Assembly (NCBI GenBank): GCA_945859605.1
Contig: OX243825.1
Coordinates: forward strand, 22,235,894 to 22,299,893
DNA length: 64,000 nucleotides
Reading direction: 5' to 3'
Origin: Lumbricus rubellus
Lineage: Eukaryota; Annelida; Clitellata; Crassiclitellata; Lumbricidae
The position numbers and the translations under genes are program-made. The notes beneath the pieces are model-generated. The model was not told the DNA's origin. It saw nothing but the letters and a program-made list of their open reading frames with translations, and made no database searches. This document shows positions 44,136 through 60,600 of the stretch, piece after piece. Numbering within the stretch: the first letter of the stretch is position 1; every line of letters begins with the position of its first letter.

Positions 44136-44560
44136 ACTTTTTTTAGATAGGCCTACTGAAATATTTTAACCAAAAGCAAATGGCGTTTTAGGAATAGGCC
44201 TAATAGACAAACTTATAGATTTTTTTCTAATTAGGCTAATGGGAATCTGTGCTCAATAAAACAACTCAATGACCTTGCGTGCAAGAAATTCTCAAGTTTA
44301 TTACCAAGAGAGTTGTGTTATACTTTTGTGATTGCAGCAATGTTCGTCGAGTGCGTTAATAAAAAATATGGCCTGATTTGGCCACAGATCATCATAATTT
44401 AATTCACTTATTTATAAAGTCGTCGAAACATGTCATACCGTTAATAAAGAAATTTCTAAGCTCTTCTACGAACGTGTAGCCTACGAACTGAACATTTATT
44501 TGGAAGAAGAAGAAGGCAAAGCGGTTCTGAGATGTGTGAGCAGTGGTGAGATCTGGCGCT

Positions 44561-48022
<3,462 letters not shown>

Positions 48023-48140
48023 TCTGACTGCAAAGCCTCAAACGGACCAGCGAAAAATAACAATGAGAAAGATGAGGACGAAGTGTGCCTTTCCTGCCGA
48101 CAAAGATCCGGATTCGAACTCTGCCAAAGTGAAACTCAGC

Positions 48141-48147
48141 TTAAATA
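48141..48147 (-). promoter_or_regulatory. TATA-like box of the actin gene
   Basis: On the minus strand TATTTAA lies ~120 bases upstream of the actin ATG and ~70-100 bases downstream of two CArG boxes, the usual arrangement in animal actin promoters. The start of transcription would be near 48115. Confidence 0.6.
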
Positions 48148-48218
48148 CCCCAGTCGAATCCCGGCCAAGCCACGTGGCTGCCGGCCGGCCGGCTTCAGTG
48201 AGCCATGTCCACCGGGCT

Positions 48219-48249
48219 CCATATATGGCTCCAATGCACCCATAAATGG
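48219..48249 (-). promoter_or_regulatory. Two CArG boxes (SRF sites) upstream of actin
   Basis: CCATATATGG (48219-48228) and CCATAAATGG (48240-48249) both match the CC(A/T)6GG consensus perfectly and are two helical turns apart, ~200-230 bases upstream of the actin ATG. Serum response factor binding to such pairs is well established for actin genes. Use here is inferred. Confidence 0.75.
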
Positions 48250-48475
48250 TACGAGGTAGCCACACGTGCTACGTACTCAGACAGCCGTCGGCTACTGGCG
48301 CCTGGTAAAGATAGACCTTCACCGCTATCCTGCCTGCTGGAGTAAGAGTTTATAATGTCTGCTGAATAGTATACAGTCAAGTGTGTCCAGATCCACGGTA
48401 CAAATTTTCTGGTATGCGCCGCATCGTTGGCTCAAGTACTCTCATCCGAGTTCACCACCAGAAAGAGACAGCCAT

Positions 48476-48604
<129 letters not shown>

Positions 48605-48633
48605 ATATCCCAATTTGCCAGGTTATCGAAAAG

Positions 48634-48680
<47 letters not shown>
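48634..48680. repeat. GT dinucleotide microsatellite
   Basis: About 23 GT units, followed by a short G-run. Confidence 0.97.
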
Positions 48681-48683
<3 letters not shown>

Positions 48684-48799
48684 GGGGGGGTGTGCCTGTG
48701 TTCGTCGATTTCTAGTCTAGAACATACGTAGGCCTAACATTACCGGATAGATATGTAGGCCTAGATCGTACCCATAGCCACCAAAATAATGGCTGGAGT

Positions 48800-48868
<69 letters not shown>

Positions 48869-48970
48869 CGACGGCGACGACGACGACGACGGCGACGATG
48901 ACGACGACGACGACGATGATGATGATGATGCATTATTGATGCTGCTGCTGCTGATGATGATGACGATGAT
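48800..48970. repeat. GAT/GAC trinucleotide microsatellite
   Basis: About 22 GAT units pass into GAC/GGC-interrupted units and back to GAT/CTG. Frames give poly-Asp on one strand and poly-His/Arg on the other. Neither is credible as a gene. Confidence 0.95.
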
Positions 48971-49395
48971 GATAGTTCATGGTAGACCAACTACAGCGTA
49001 TAAACTTATAAAGACAGCCTCCTCATTACAACTGATTTAAATGATCGCTCTGCCATCTTTCTCGGAAGCGATCATCAGAATTAGGCTATGATGTCATATT
49101 ATTTAACGGCGCTATATAAGTTTCCATATTTGATTAGTGTCTAGTCCTTCCAGACATTAGCTTCACACAAGTGTGGATATGTGAAGCAGAGAAGGTTACA
49201 GCCGTATAACCAGCCACTTCTCCCCTCCCGCCCCTCTCCGGTCCCTCCACCTTTCTTCTTCTTCCAGTGCAGGCCTACTCCACATGGCCACTCAGCTCCT
49301 CCTTCTCCCATGCGCAGCAGCTGCCTAGCATCCCTGCTGGATACGCTTCCAGGCCAAGATTGAGTTCGGCTGCTAGGCTAAGAATATGCGGTCGA

Positions 49396-49890
49396 CATGT
49401 ATGTATGTGTGGTGTGCATGTAGGTGTATATGTGTGCATGTAGGTGTATATGTGTGCGTGTAGGTTTGTATGTGTGCGTATATGTGTGTCTATATGTGTA
49501 TGTGTATGCGTGTTTGTGTAGGTGTGTGGATCACAGCGGATGTGTGTGTCCATGTGTGTGCGTTTGTGTAGGTGTGTGGATGTGTGTGCGTCTTTGTGTG
49601 TGCGTGTGTTTGTGTAGGCGTGTGGATGTATGTGCGTGTAGGTATCTATGTGCATGTGTGTGTATATTGTATGTATATGTGTATGCATGTATGTGTATGT
49701 ATGTATGTATGTATGTATGTATGTATGTATGTATGTATGTATGTATGTATGTATGTATGTATGTATGTATGTATGTATGTATGTATGTATGTATGTATGT
49801 ATGTACGTATGTATGTATGTATGTATGTGTGTAGGTGCCTATGTGTATGTGTGTATGCATGTGTATATGTATGTATATGTGTGCGTGCTA
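49396..49890. repeat. TG-rich and TATG tetranucleotide repeat
   Basis: A degenerate GTGT/TATG region leads into about 27 near-perfect TATG units (about 49698-49830). Long Cys/Val/Tyr or His/Thr/Ile frames through it are artefacts. Confidence 0.95.
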
Positions 49891-49999
49891 GTCTGTTAGA
49901 ACGTTTGTTTGCCTGCATAGCTGTTCGTGTCTGCGTAGGTCTGTCTTGATCTCTTTGTATATTTGTTTGTTCGTCTATCTGTCCCTCTCTTCCCTTTGT

Positions 50000-51659
50000 T
50001 TCCGAAATGTCTGCCACTGAGGATTTCGGTTGTAGTTGTAAACGTGAAGTGTTTTAGATTTCCCCGCCACATAAAGACGACTTAATTATGGCGCTACATA
50101 AAATTGATCAAGCCTGTAGGGTAGTGCAGGCTGTAAGTTTAGTTTGGTCAGAATTCGGGAGAAAGGCCAGAAATTATTAAGCCGAGAAGACGGCATATTA
50201 TAGTGCAACTATGAAAAGTCGAACGTGAAAAACAATCATAGAATGGTGGAGTAGCCTAATGCATCCATCCAGGATCGGCTGGTTTTAAAAGTTTGCATTT
50301 CAGTATTGAGTGAAAGTTTCTTCTCATCGTGTCCGTCTGCCAGCATGCCTGTGTTTGTGTCGTGTCTGGTTGGATATCCATGTTGCAGTCTCTCTGTGTC
50401 TGTCTTTCTCCATCCGTCCGCCTATAGGCTAGGCTACGGTACGTACATCAGAATAATAAATTCCACCGACCTAGAACGGTTCTTCAATGCCGACGTTGCT
50501 AAGAAGCGGTTGTGGGCGGCGCTACTTGCCAAGTAGGCTACGTGGGCAATGTATCCTTCCACCCATTCCACACAAGAATACTAGGAAACTGGTTTCGCTG
50601 CTGCAGAACCGTATTTGGACTTGAAAGGCGACAGAAAGTGAACATACAACAGAAGTATACGCTCTGGTTCTACTATCGCTTGAATTGGTCTGCGATCACA
50701 TGTTTGCATCTTCTATGGAACCATGCAAGTAAAACGAATGGCCATCAAATCCATTCGCAATGATGCATTCCTTAGTCTTTTACAATTATGGTCGTTGAAT
50801 TGTGATATTGACTTCCACCAATATCAGTCCTAGGTGTCTCTGTCCTGGTGAATATATCATATGGATACATGATACTGGCTCCACTTCATTATGGTACGAT
50901 ACATGAATACATCAGCTGATGTATTGCACTATACGCCAGGCGATACCATGGATGTTGCTAATAATTATTAATTAATAACCATTTGTTTGACACAGGTCTC
51001 AGTTACAATTTTAATGGTACTATATTATCATTGCTATTACAAAAAAAGATAAAAGAAATGCAACCACGAGACTATTTTTTCTCATGAAACGAAAGAGCTC
51101 AAAAACAGGATTTAGAATTCAAACTTAGCAAGCTGCTGCAGACATCCAATCTCACCATGGTCCTCTGTTGACTTATTTTTAACAACTTTTACTTTAAATT
51201 TCAAAAAAATAATAGAAAAGCATCATTGGCATAAGCTAGTAACCACAATGACCACTAACTGTACACTAGTGTTCTAATTGATTGTTGTCTTGGACCTAAA
51301 AGAAATGTCAATGCCATACATAAAAGTAAAAAATTAAGTAACCTAAATTTCTTTCTTTCTTAACATTACAATTTAATATGAAAATAACTGCGACAATGCG
51401 CCTACATTTTGTAGTTAAATTAACTTGTGCTTTATAAATCTTCACAATTATAATATTTACAACAAAAAAACGCATAGCCCATATCCTCTAAACTGTCTAT
51501 GATTTCCTAATTGATCCATCATAACAGCATCACTCATTTAACAGATGTTTAACTAAAAATGAAATAACTTTCTTTCAAAATCAGCTGCTTTCGAAAAACT
51601 TTCGAAAATCATGTAATGCGTTAAAACAGTAATTTTTCATATCGAGAATCGGTTCTATT
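50000..51659. other. Interval between the microsatellite cluster and the REXO5-like 3' end
   Basis: No supported exon. The part nearest 51659 should be the 3' UTR of the minus-strand exonuclease gene. Confidence 0.45.
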
Positions 51660-54600
51660 TCACGGCAATTGTTCTGGAATTTTAACAAAACAAAGGCCGT
51701 TCTCAGTTTGTTTCGAATCTGATTTTCCCGTTAGAACAACGACGACGAGACTGCTCGGAGGGGAATGTTTCACGACTCGTTTCAGCTGTTTCGTCACATC
51801 CTGAAACGCCCTCTGCCGAATAGAAACAGAAACACCATCACATTTCTACCACAGCCAACATTAGAAAACTAACATTGCATTAAACTCAGTTCATTGAGAA
51901 TAAATAACTTTACTCAGATATCCCAAATGAAAAGCTGAGATCGAATTTTTCACACAAATTCTAGAAATTGAATATTTAATATTGAAACCATTTCTACCTG
52001 TGAAAACATATCCTCATTTTATAATAATTTGCTGACTACAGTCTTTGTTACTAATTATTTATTACTAATTTTTTGGCCATAACAACATTATTGGTATTAA
52101 TAAACAAACACATAAGAGTATAACCATGAAACAACCTTTCCTTACAATAATAAAACTGAATATTCAGACATTGTGCCAAGGCAAAGTGTTAATAATAACA
52201 GGGTGGAGAGATGGTTTAATGGCAACGAGCTGGCACAAAGATAAGAAGCTGACATTATTATTATCATTATTATAATAATAATAATACCCACTATTATTAC
52301 CATTATTATTATTATTATCATTATTTTTATATTTTTTAACAATGATCTTGTGGTAACGGCAAAAAGAAGAACAGCAGTCGCAATTATTTCCATTATTATT
52401 ACCATAATAATTATTATTTGCATTATTATTATTACCATTATTATTATTATTACCATTATTATTATTATTACCATTATTATTATTATTTTAACCATTATTA
52501 TTATTATTATTATTAACTTACCTGAACACATCGATTGCATTGGCCTGCATGCTGCAGTTCCTTAGCTACACCCTGAAACCGCGAGCAGACCATGAAGTGC
52601 GTCTCAACTGCTGTGTATGCTTGCTTGGCCACCGTCTTGTCACTTTCACCCAATTCCTCGTCTAAGACCTCGGCACCCTCTGCCAAATCCTTTCCAAAGC
52701 CAACGACTGCAACTAAAATAAGAAAATGGTTGAGTAAATAGTTGCATGACATCATGGTCGATTACGCATGTGCTTCCTTAAAAGAAGCAACATTTGGTAC
52801 TTTAGTTTTGTATACTTTAGTATACCTATTTTTTATACTTTCTTTTACTTTTAGGTTTGCATACTTTCGTTTACTTTTAGGTTTGCATACTTTCGTTTAC
52901 TTTTAGTTCAGAAAAAATTCGGTTTACTTTCAGTTTTGAAAACTTTGGTATACTTATAGTTTTGTATACTTGTAGTTTTGTATACTTTGGTATACTTGTA
53001 GTTCTTTATACTATGGTGTACTTTTAGTTTTGTATAAGGTGGTGCTGAAGTGAGAAAAAATTAAATTTATACATCAAGAATCGTGAAGAATGTAACAACT
53101 AAGCCATTTGCAACACTTGTCAAGTAGTGATAACACACCGTTTCCGCATTGTAAGTAATGGTTCTACAGGAAGCGAATAGGAAGACAAAATATTTAAAAT
53201 ATGTTGTATGCTCTTTCAAAGAATCCAATTCAATTACTACTGTAGTGCTGTCATCGTAATGCACCAGAATTTGAACTTTTGAACTTTGATTAGATATGAA
53301 TGAATGAATGAATGAATGAACTGTAAAAGATAGATGCATTGATGGCTACTATCAGACACTACTACTAGACACTACAATGCAACGTTCTCACATCTGAGGA
53401 TCAGATGGATGTATCCAGATTTGCCGAGGGCTAATGACAACAGAGGCCGTTGCCCTCGAAAAAATTAGTTTAGGATCAGATTAGAATGAAATTGAAATAA
53501 AGAGACGCCCTCCTTGCCTGATTTCTCGCTTCGTTTTGCCATATCAAACAGACTCTGTGAGTTGGAGTTTCGTTGAAAGAAGGATTTCCTCTGCGCCAGT
53601 GTGGACTCTGACGATGCATTTGAATCGGTGTCTTTTGATTCAATGTCGTTCGATTCATCGACGTCATTGGACACGTCCTTTCCAACGGATTTGTTGTCAT
53701 CTGTCTTATCGTCGGCTGATGGAGAGACGTCCTTTTTTAGATTCCATGTCCATCCATTGAGAACATTTCCAAATTGAAACCCTAAGAGCAATAAATAAAT
53801 AAATGGTGAGACACGGTGGCCGATTGGTTAGAGTGGTCGGCCTGTAACGCGAAGTGTACGGGTTCGGTCCCCGTCCAAGGAGTTAACTATGTAGAGACCT
53901 TGAGCAAGTCACAATTATTGCTGTGGGTCATGGTGGTATAGTGGCGACGTCGTTGCCTTGGAGCCGGAAGGTTCGAGGTTTGAATCCACTTCGCCGCGTA
54001 AGGACCTTGGGCAAGTCGTTCACTCGCAATTGTTCAGCGCTTCGGCGTGAAACTCAGATGCAGTGTCCGCTCTGCATTCAGGAGCGCCTCTGATTAGAGA
54101 GAGCTTCAAGGGGCGATATAACAAGTGCACATACAAACAAACAATACAATTGCAGTTGCACTGTCAAGGCATGAGCCTTATTTATATAAAATTTCAGTTG
54201 TATTGTAAATGAAGAATCACCAAGAATCAACAACTAACACAGTTCAGACAATCAGTTAAAAAAAGACAACCCCATAAAGGAATCGCCTTAACTGTAGATG
54301 AATTTGCAACGCACGAATATACACAACGTTTGCACTTACGTATACAAATTATTTTAACTTCACTTAAGTCACCTTCGGAAAGAAACCAAGAGTAAAACAA
54401 TACACTGAAGCATGTCTCTGCCAGCCATATTGCATGTGCTCTCGGCTGATATACAAGTTTCCCCGTACATCAACCATTGTATTTTTAAAAATACATAAAA
54501 CTTAAAATAAATAAAAAAGTACAATAGAACGTAAAGTCGACAATGTGCAAAAAATTTACCATGTTTCAGTTTCTGCAGAACTAGTTCCATGGTTGCCAAA

Positions 54601-57600
54601 GCATCTTCACGTGGATTGTGGCCAGATTTGCTCATCTGAATATCTCGACTGAAACAAAGAGTTAATTTTAACCATTTAAAAAATTCTATTATCATTGTCG
54701 TTAAGCCCAAATCAACTGAAATAAGAGTTGCATGCAAGCACACACAAGGCCATTTAAATAGCGCATTTCAGAACCTTACCACTGTGCCAAAAGCAATTTA
54801 TAATCATGTGCAAAGCAAACAGCTCTGCAATTATTTATTTATTTTATTTATTTATTACGAGCACTTTATAGTGTGAAAGATAACTGACTACAAGTTAGAA
54901 TTATCTGTTAAAAACTCATGTGGGAAAGATATTTTGCTAAAAGATTATCTGTTATATAATTTAAATTGCAATTAGAGTGTGCATGAAAAATCTGTCCAGT
55001 TTCTCAAAACCATTACAGACGCAGTGTACTATGTGTACAGTGTCCCCAGTGCCAAACGAAAACCCTTACGCCACATAAATTTATATCTATGACAGAGCTT
55101 ACCAATATAAACTGATTTATTTTTTTGCCATGTAAAAAAATCAGTTGGTAAAGTTCAACAAAATCAGATTAAAACTGTAAAGTAAAAGCAATCAAATACC
55201 CGAGGAAAGCCGATGTTAAGCGCTTCAGTCCAGGCTTTAAAGACGGCGTACCGGAAAGATTATAAATGACAGACGTGTCAATGACATATGGATGAAACAT
55301 CTGAAAACATTCCGGTAAAAAACACAAAATAAAAGTTATAATGCGGGGAAAAAAATTAATAAATTTAACATAGAAACCATCATGTACTAACTGCTGAATG
55401 CCGAGCAAATGTGGAGCGTGATGGTGTAGTGGTGGGTTCGGTGCCTTGGATCCAGAGGGTTCCAGGTTCAAATCTACCTCAAGCCGCCGTGTAGGAACCC
55501 TGAGCAAGTCCTTCACTCGTAATTGCACATGCGCTTCAGCGTGAAACTCCAATGCAGTGTCCGCGCTGTAGTCGAGAGCACCTCTGAGTAGAGAGTGGGA
55601 GAACCTCGAGTATAGAGCGGGAGCATCTCTGAGTAGAGAGTGGGAGAACCTCGAGTATAGAGCGGGAGCATCTCTGAGTAGAGAGCTTGAGAGGGTGCTA
55701 TAGCAAATGTGAAACAAAGAAAAATAAATAAAAAAGTCAAGGACAGTCACTGTTTACACACAACCTTCCACTTTGGCAGACAGAATGAGTAGAAGGATGT
55801 AATGGACACCTTGCATGGCTGCCAACAGTTAAACTCGACTCCTGTAATATTTTGCGCTCATTCATTCATTACTCATCATAATCAAACTGCACTGTATCAG
55901 TTTGAAAAATAAACGAAGATTATTCTTGAAAACGTGGATCACATGGTTTGTCATGCGTGAAATTCGCCCATGTTCATAGGTGCTTGTTATATTAGTGTAG
56001 CGGCTAGCACAATTGAGAGGTTTGGGTTTGTAAATCAAAGATCATAGCCACCTAGTGTAAAAATTAAAATAAATTAATGACAAAATAATCAAACTGACAT
56101 AGAATATTCATAACACAGATGGCAAACAACCTCTAAGGCATGAAGGTCGTTGTTGAGAGATTGACCGACCAAGACAGAGTCGCTCGGAAGGATGGATCGA
56201 AGATTCTGCTGAACATCTTTTAAAGTTGTCGTTACATTTTTCAGCAGAGATTCACTCACTCCACTAAACCTGCAGCCACAATCATGAAAGCGATAACATC
56301 AGATATAAGTAACATATTTTCCAATTGTTCAATATATGACAACCACAAACAGTTTTTTAAAAGGTGTCTAAAATCACTCAAGATGTTTTCTACAGCAAAG
56401 GGGACGAGAAAATTTGCTAAAGTCTTTATGGATAACACCAAGATCTTGGTTGCTGTAGCCGAATTGAGAACAGCAGCAACCCCAATGATGTTTGCTCATT
56501 AACTGACAAAATTATCAGTTCTTAATGACAGCTTCACTAAAGCTGAGGACAAGAAGACACTCCGAGGGTAATCTACAGGAGCTTTCTAAAAAAAACCTAT
56601 GAAAAAATTAATCAACTCTAATTAACTAACCACATTTCACATCTACCTGTAACCATGTTGTCACTTGTAAACCTAAGGCCTAAAAAAATGTTGTGTTTCC
56701 GGAAACAGAGCTAATAAAAATTGGGTAGGTAGAAAAATATTTTTTTGGGTTTTTTGAGGGGGTAAAATATTTTTATGCAGTGACTATCCAAAAAAGTATA
56801 CCCCACTAGTCTTTTTTGCACAAAGTTACACGCTGCAACAAAGTACGTGTTCTAAGCAAGTATAAACTGCCTATTTCCCGCCTGTCTGCACCTAAAACTG
56901 CTCTAGAAACAGTCCTATTAATTTCATTTTGTTGAAGTTTTTTCTGTTATGTCAATACAAATGTCAAAAAAATTAATAATAATTTAAAATTTTTCTATAA
57001 AAATTTTTTAATGAAAAAACCGTTTTTTAATAAAATTTTTCTACAAAATTATTTGAGTCGCGGCAATAAAAGAGGGTCGGTCGGGTTACCGGAAACACAA
57101 CATTTTTAGGCCTAATTTATAATTTAACATAATGCTCAATGCTAAACTCCAGAACGTAACAAGGGATATTATTACATTTCAGTTGATTGCATTGTTAATT
57201 GTTACGTTATGTTAATTGTAAAAGTGAAGATACTGATTGTGTCACGTAAACGTTATGTTAATTGTAAAAGTGAAGATACTGATTGTGTCACGCAAACGTT
57301 ATGTTAATTGTAAAAGTGAAGATACTGACTGTGTCACGTAATCAACAACGGTGCCACGTGGCTTCACGAGACTCTGATAAACTAATTCGAGCTTTTCGTT
57401 GACAACAGCAACCCACGCCAGCTCCTCGCTCTTCCTCTTTGTTCTCACCTGTTAAAAAAATGTTTTGCATATATTTCTGTGATTGCAGCACCCATAATGT
57501 TCTTGTTGAAACGAAATTCACGTAAGATACTTTACTACTCAATTAACTATTAAGACTCATTGCCTAAGGATGTTAAGGCAATACCACATGACAGAAATAT

Positions 57601-60600
57601 TATGCATGTAGAAATTGTACATGCATAATGCATACATACATACAGCACTTGTATGCATACTTACTTTCTCCTGGCATGAAAAACTTTGCATTTCAAGACA
57701 CTCACCCATTAAGCTACACTGTCAGCCTGTGTTTACTGTAACTATCTATAACCAGACATGATCACTAGACCAGTGACCACACTAGAGTAAAAAGAACTAC
57801 TAACTCAGAATTTTATGAAACCTTCCCCCGCCATAAACAGTTACGCACCCATATGCAAACTGCCCAAATCTAATCAATCCTTGTGTACTTTGCAGTGGAA
57901 TGCCCTTCTTGCCACAATTCATTCTCAGATTTCGTCAAGAGGTATTAATACTATTTCTGCCCGCTGTCTCAAGACTTTTCTTTTTTCGAAGGGTTCTCCA
58001 GACAGGGAGTGCCCCGATTAGGTTGTACTGCGAGAAGTGGTTTATAAATCCATAAATAATATAGTATAGTGTATGGATGGAACCTAAGTACTGAAACTCG
58101 CTATAAATACGTTAAAAACATTATACATATAGGCCTAATACTAGATTATTGAATCCTTACCATCTCACAATCGATTGCAAACAGTGGACTGAAATCGGTT
58201 GGAAGTGTATACAACGGCTTTGAGAATTTGTATGTTGCTAACTGAGCTGAAAAAACCCACAAAACAACATTTATTTTTAAAACAGAATGAACTTAAGAAT
58301 ATTTAGCGGTGCAAAAGTTAAATGTATGCAGTACTTGGTCTTCCAATGACGTCTGCTAGATCTTTTACAGATAGATCCAAAATTTACTCGGGATAAGACA
58401 GCAGAATTCAAAGACTTCATGCAAACTGGTTCTGTTATAGAATTACTTGTACCCACACGCCTTTAGTATTCATTGTGCTGCTACAGCGTGGTGGTGTGGT
58501 GGTGGCATTGTTGCCTTGAAGCTGGAAGGTTCGAGGTTCGAATCCACCTCGCCGTGTAAGGACCTTGGGTAAGTCCTTCACTCACAATTGCTCAGCGCTT
58601 CAGCGTGAAACTCCGATGCAGTGTCCGCTCTGCATTCTGGAGCGCCTCTGAGTAGTGAGAGCTTGAAGGGGCGCTATAACAAGTGCACATACAAACACTG
58701 TCTCTACCCAAACAACATAGAGACACATATGAAATACAATGATACAGAAGGATTGCCCACAAAACATCGAACACACAATGAAGAATGAAAACAAGAGATT
58801 GCACATTGACACCTCAAAGAAAATTTAAAATCATATTCACATTTGCTAAATCAAACGCAGCTCTCTGTTTCATCACCATAAATAAAATATTTCAAAACAC
58901 AAGAGATTCGTTCTTACTGGAATTGAGGAGCGGCATCGGATATCCCTCCAATCTCATCTGCTCCTCGTGCATCAACAAATCGAGGCACGATATAGCTCTG
59001 TGTGATGGTGACAGTGATAATACAGAGCTCACTTCTTCATTGTCTGTCTTTGCATTGTTAGGACCGGCAGTAGCAATTTTATAGTTTCTCATCGTTCCAT
59101 TATCTAAAAAAAGCAAATGAACAGAAACAATGACAAAATAATAAATCATCCAATCGACCATTTATAAAGCTCGTTCTGGGAATAAATATTGAGGTCGATT
59201 GGCCATGTAAATACTATGTAAATACGACGTTAACTATGGCCAAAATTTAAAATGTTCCGAACTTGGGAAAAGGTGTTTTTGAATCGCGAACCCCCCATAT
59301 TTGTTTTCGGGTACTAAAAAGTATTTTTGTAAATTTTTGGAACAATCGATCGCGTCGATCAGACAATTTTTGACTACAAATAGTGCTACATAAAATCGTA
59401 CGTTTCTATTTTATAGGTCTAGATATTGTTTCACATACTCCATTAATAATACATCCAGGGCTGTACTGGTAAAAATTTAGGCGAGTACATGCTACGGCCG
59501 AAAAACTTGATTTTTTTAGTCATCAGTTAATTTTTCTGAAGATTTTGGCTTTGTAGTGCATTTCCACGGCGGAAGATTAGCTATTAAACTCGCTAATTTT
59601 CAGTCAATTTGAGTCTTTTAGTTCCAATGTAACGCAATTTTCTGCTGTTTCCATTTTTTTATCTTACCTCTTCGTGAGGTAAGTATACGCTGTATAAATG
59701 TGTGTACCCGCATTTTCGGAACGCACATGATGCCAACAAAATTTCTTAGGTGATTACATCACATTACATGCCCTGAATACATCTCACCAAAGAGGACCTT
59801 ACCTGATTCATTGCCATACTTTTGTTTATTCATAAACATCAGTTGCCTGGTACTCAACGGAACACGGAATAACTCCTCCGCAAACGGCTTCCCATACTGA
59901 CTTGGACTGATAACCTGAACCTTCTGAAATGTCAACACATTTTAAGAATATAATCATGTATTGTTTCTAAACAGTAACCAAGCAATGAAACGTATTATTC
60001 TAAAAACTTACATACACATTGCATGCAGATTTTCTAACTTTAGAATGACTCACAAACTGTCTATCTCATCAAAAGACTTCACACTGTAGCCACAACCCAA
60101 TCCAATCGATAAACAATAATTTAAATATCAACTATTATCCCTAATCACGAATATCCATTCAAAGTGGCATGGTCTTAACACTGATGAGCATATTTAATGA
60201 CACTGGGTCATTTCAAGAATGATAGTGTCACCCTCCTCCAGGCTTGGGACTGGCACTGCCAAAGTATGAGCAGTGACCAAGTTAAAACAGCTGATGAAAT
60301 CAGGTTTGTTTTAAGTAATCAGCAAATCAGTTAATTGAACCACAATTCAAAACAACTGTAATTCGAATACAACTGCAATTTTATAATGCCCTCCTTCCAA
60401 AGTGCAGAAACCAGGCAGCCATTAATACATCTATAGGTTGACAGATTTAAATAAACTTAAGATATAGGAATCAGTATAAGACAACTATAATTATATACCA
60501 CTGAATGAATGAATGAATGAAAAAAGCTTCTGATCTAACCACAGCAGAATAATATGATTCCAGAATCAATCAATTTATTACAAAACAGTCAAATTTTTCA

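Noticed and set aside
48712..49040. Poly-Asp and poly-His/Arg open frames.
   Set aside because: Generated entirely by the GAT/GAC microsatellite.
49275..50017. Several overlapping 80-135-residue frames rich in Cys/Val/Tyr or His/Thr/Ile.
   Set aside because: They run through TATG/TGTG repeats on both strands and have no family resemblance.
52513..52755. A frame starting MMSCNYLLNHFLILVAVV that looks like a secreted-protein signal peptide.
   Set aside because: The hydrophobic start is intron sequence ahead of a good acceptor (TTATTTTAG at 52713). The downstream part fits in phase as the penultimate coding exon of the REXO5-like gene.
53811..53880. A functional tRNA gene.
   Set aside because: A- and B-box-like arms are present, but a clean acceptor stem and anticodon arm could not be folded by eye. 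It continues into a SINE body.
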